The notes under the pieces were generated by a model. The model was given only the letters and a program-made list of their open reading frames with translations, was not told where the DNA came from and ran no database searches. Positions 62,726 through 64,000 of a stretch of 64,000 bases of DNA are shown here, in pieces. The position numbers and the translations under genes are program-made. Numbering within the stretch: position 1 is the stretch's first letter; every line of letters starts with the position of its first letter. Source of the DNA: Asticcacaulis sp. MM231 (GTDB taxonomy: Bacteria; Pseudomonadota; Alphaproteobacteria; Caulobacterales; Caulobacteraceae); the NCBI RefSeq assembly GCF_964186625.1, contig NZ_OZ075108.1, positions 2,108,001 to 2,172,000 on the forward strand. Reading direction: 5' to 3'.

Positions 62726-64000
62726 TCTGAGGCCTTATGGCGCGTTCGACGATATTGGAGTCGAGTTCTATACGCCCGTCATAAAGGAACCTCTCCAGAA
62801 CCTCGCGGCGTCTCAGAGCGTATTTAATCGCCACTGCCATTGATGATTTTTGAGAGAGCTGGGGTAGGGTCTTTTCCCAGAGCTTGAAGAGATCATCGAC
62901 GACGGCCTCACTGTGTGCCAGACGGTATGCGGCCCGGACCTCGGGTGACTGGCCACGAACCTCGTCTTCGTGGCGCCAAAGCGCCGCCATGATTTCAACC
63001 GTCTGGGTGGCTACGGCCGAGCTTTTATTGGCATGCAGGTCGTAAAACTTTCTGCGGACATGCGCCCAGCACCCGGCAAGCCGGATGCCAGCATTGACGT
63101 CTGGCGCCTTTTCAAGCTGTTTATAGGCCGTATAGCCATCGACCTGCAGAACGCCATTGAAGCTGGCAAGGTGGCGCTTTGGCCGGTCGCCGGAGCGACC
63201 GTCCTCGAACTGGTAGACGACGATCGGCGGGTCACCTCTGCCGAAGGGGCGGTCGTCTTTCACATAGGCCCAGAGATAGTTGTGTAACACCTTCCCGTTT
63301 CCGGGTGACAGGGTCGGCAGAACCGTCTCATCGGCGAACAAACGCTCAGCCTTGAGAAGCTGCTTCATCATATAAGCGTGCAAGGTGGTCAGCTCGAAGC
63401 CCACAACTCCCATCCAACTGGCCATCACCTGCCGGCTGACCTCGATGTCTTGCCGGGCGAAGATCGCTTCTTGGCGATAGAGCGGCAGACCATCAGCGTA
63501 CTTGGCGACAGCGATATGTGCCAACAGGCCCTCGGTTGGCAGACCGGCCTCTACAATATGGTTCGGTGCCCTGGCCTGAAGGACCCCATCGATTGTCTTG
63601 TCCTTATAGGCATACCGAGGCCGGACAGTGACGATAACCCGGTAGGTCACCGGCAGCACGTCCAGGCGTTCGCTCCGGTCTTCACCGATGCGAACCTTCA
63701 TCTTGCCCGCGTGCTCTGCCGGTTCCTCCGGCTCAATGACGACCTCGACGCGCTCAAGGTGCGCCGGCAGGCTTTTACGGGGACGTGAAGGCGATGCGGA
63801 GGATTTTGCCCGCCCCTTGCGGATTTCGGCCTCAAGCGCACCAACGCCGGTGGACACCTCTTCAAACAGAAGGACGAGTTGTTCGTCATCTTTCGCAGGC
63901 GGCGTCTGTAGAGACTCGGATTTGCGCGAGAAGCGACCACGGTTGAAGATTTTGAGTATGTCGTTAAGGCGATCCAGACGTTGATTGAGGGCGTCTTCAC
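62720..64000 (-). pseudogene. tnpC: IS66 TnpC, N-terminal and central part (5' end outside)
   Basis: The frame is open from the window edge: LNQRLDRLNDILKIFNRGRFSRKSESL...LVLLFEEV, then RYAYKDKTIDGVLQARAP, ADETVLPTLSPGNGK, VDGYTAYK, AGCWAHVRRKFYDLH and DGRIELDSNIVERAIRPQTM. It is cut there by the recombinase element. The GTG at 63857 is not the true start; the gene continues beyond 64000. Confidence 0.9.

Larger units (their letters stand above)
59880..64000 (-). mobile_element. IS66-family element, interrupted and running off the window
   Basis: The end GTAAGCGTAAATGCG at 59880 matches IS66-type terminal repeats, which begin GTAAGCG. The tnpC gene on the reverse strand is recognisable in two blocks (59933-60147 and 62720 to the window end), separated by a serine-recombinase element. 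tnpA, tnpB and the other terminus would lie beyond 64000. Confidence 0.85.

Noticed and set aside
63698..64000. A 100-residue minus-strand frame at the window edge
   Set aside because: It is out of frame with tnpC, whose own frame stays open to 64000 and shows the TnpC N-terminal pattern.

Overview
The window looks like a chromosomal segment of an alphaproteobacterium of the Caulobacteraceae, most like Asticcacaulis or Caulobacter. This is inferred from the gene content: a Caulobacter-style TonB receptor, a hybrid histidine kinase and stand-alone receivers, two CtrA-like TTAA-N7-TTAA boxes, and moderately high GC. No rRNA, CRISPR array or replication origin was seen.

Layout. 1-2.1 kb: the edge of a DUF805 gene and metG. 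2.07-7.48 kb: a genomic islet between two inward-facing threonine tRNA genes (UGU and CGU). Each tRNA is followed by its own P4-type integrase, intact on the left and C-terminally truncated on the right. The islet carries a HigB/HigA-like toxin-antitoxin pair, an extra HTH protein, and a two-gene unit (SatD-like plus DUF3307 membrane protein) in which each start codon directly follows a copy of the same 60-bp leader. 7.6-22.9 kb: housekeeping genes (thyA, folA, two CorA transporters, ogt, cytochrome c, class II aldolase, NfeD/SPFH) mixed with decaying genes: frameshifted ilvC, an adenylation-carrier-acyltransferase locus with two in-frame TAA codons, and a frameshifted sorbosone dehydrogenase-like lipoprotein. 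23-39 kb: signalling and metabolism (hybrid kinase, tandem receiver, Nudix, D-2-hydroxyacid dehydrogenase type FAD enzyme, YaaA, TsaC, b561-YceI fusion, acyl-CoA dehydrogenase, S9 peptidase). 39.6-50.2 kb: a translationally coupled operon of three exported enzymes (S51 peptidase, D-aminoacylase, alanine racemase), then a PHP-type exported enzyme, an aminotransferase, a TonB receptor and a PI-PLC-like enzyme; together they suggest scavenging of unusual peptides or lipids.

51.7-55.9 kb: three complete insertion sequences (IS701, IS1182 and IS630 families) stacked in what was a single CTAG site. After tRNA-Gln, trhO and sppA, the last 5 kb are a nested mobile region: an IS3 fragment cut by an IS66 element, whose tnpC is itself cut by a 2,578-bp serine-recombinase element. 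That element is the most striking object here. Removing it restores the tnpC reading frame, and joining its own ends restores the start codon of its first gene, so in circular form its three genes would run head to tail around the whole ring.
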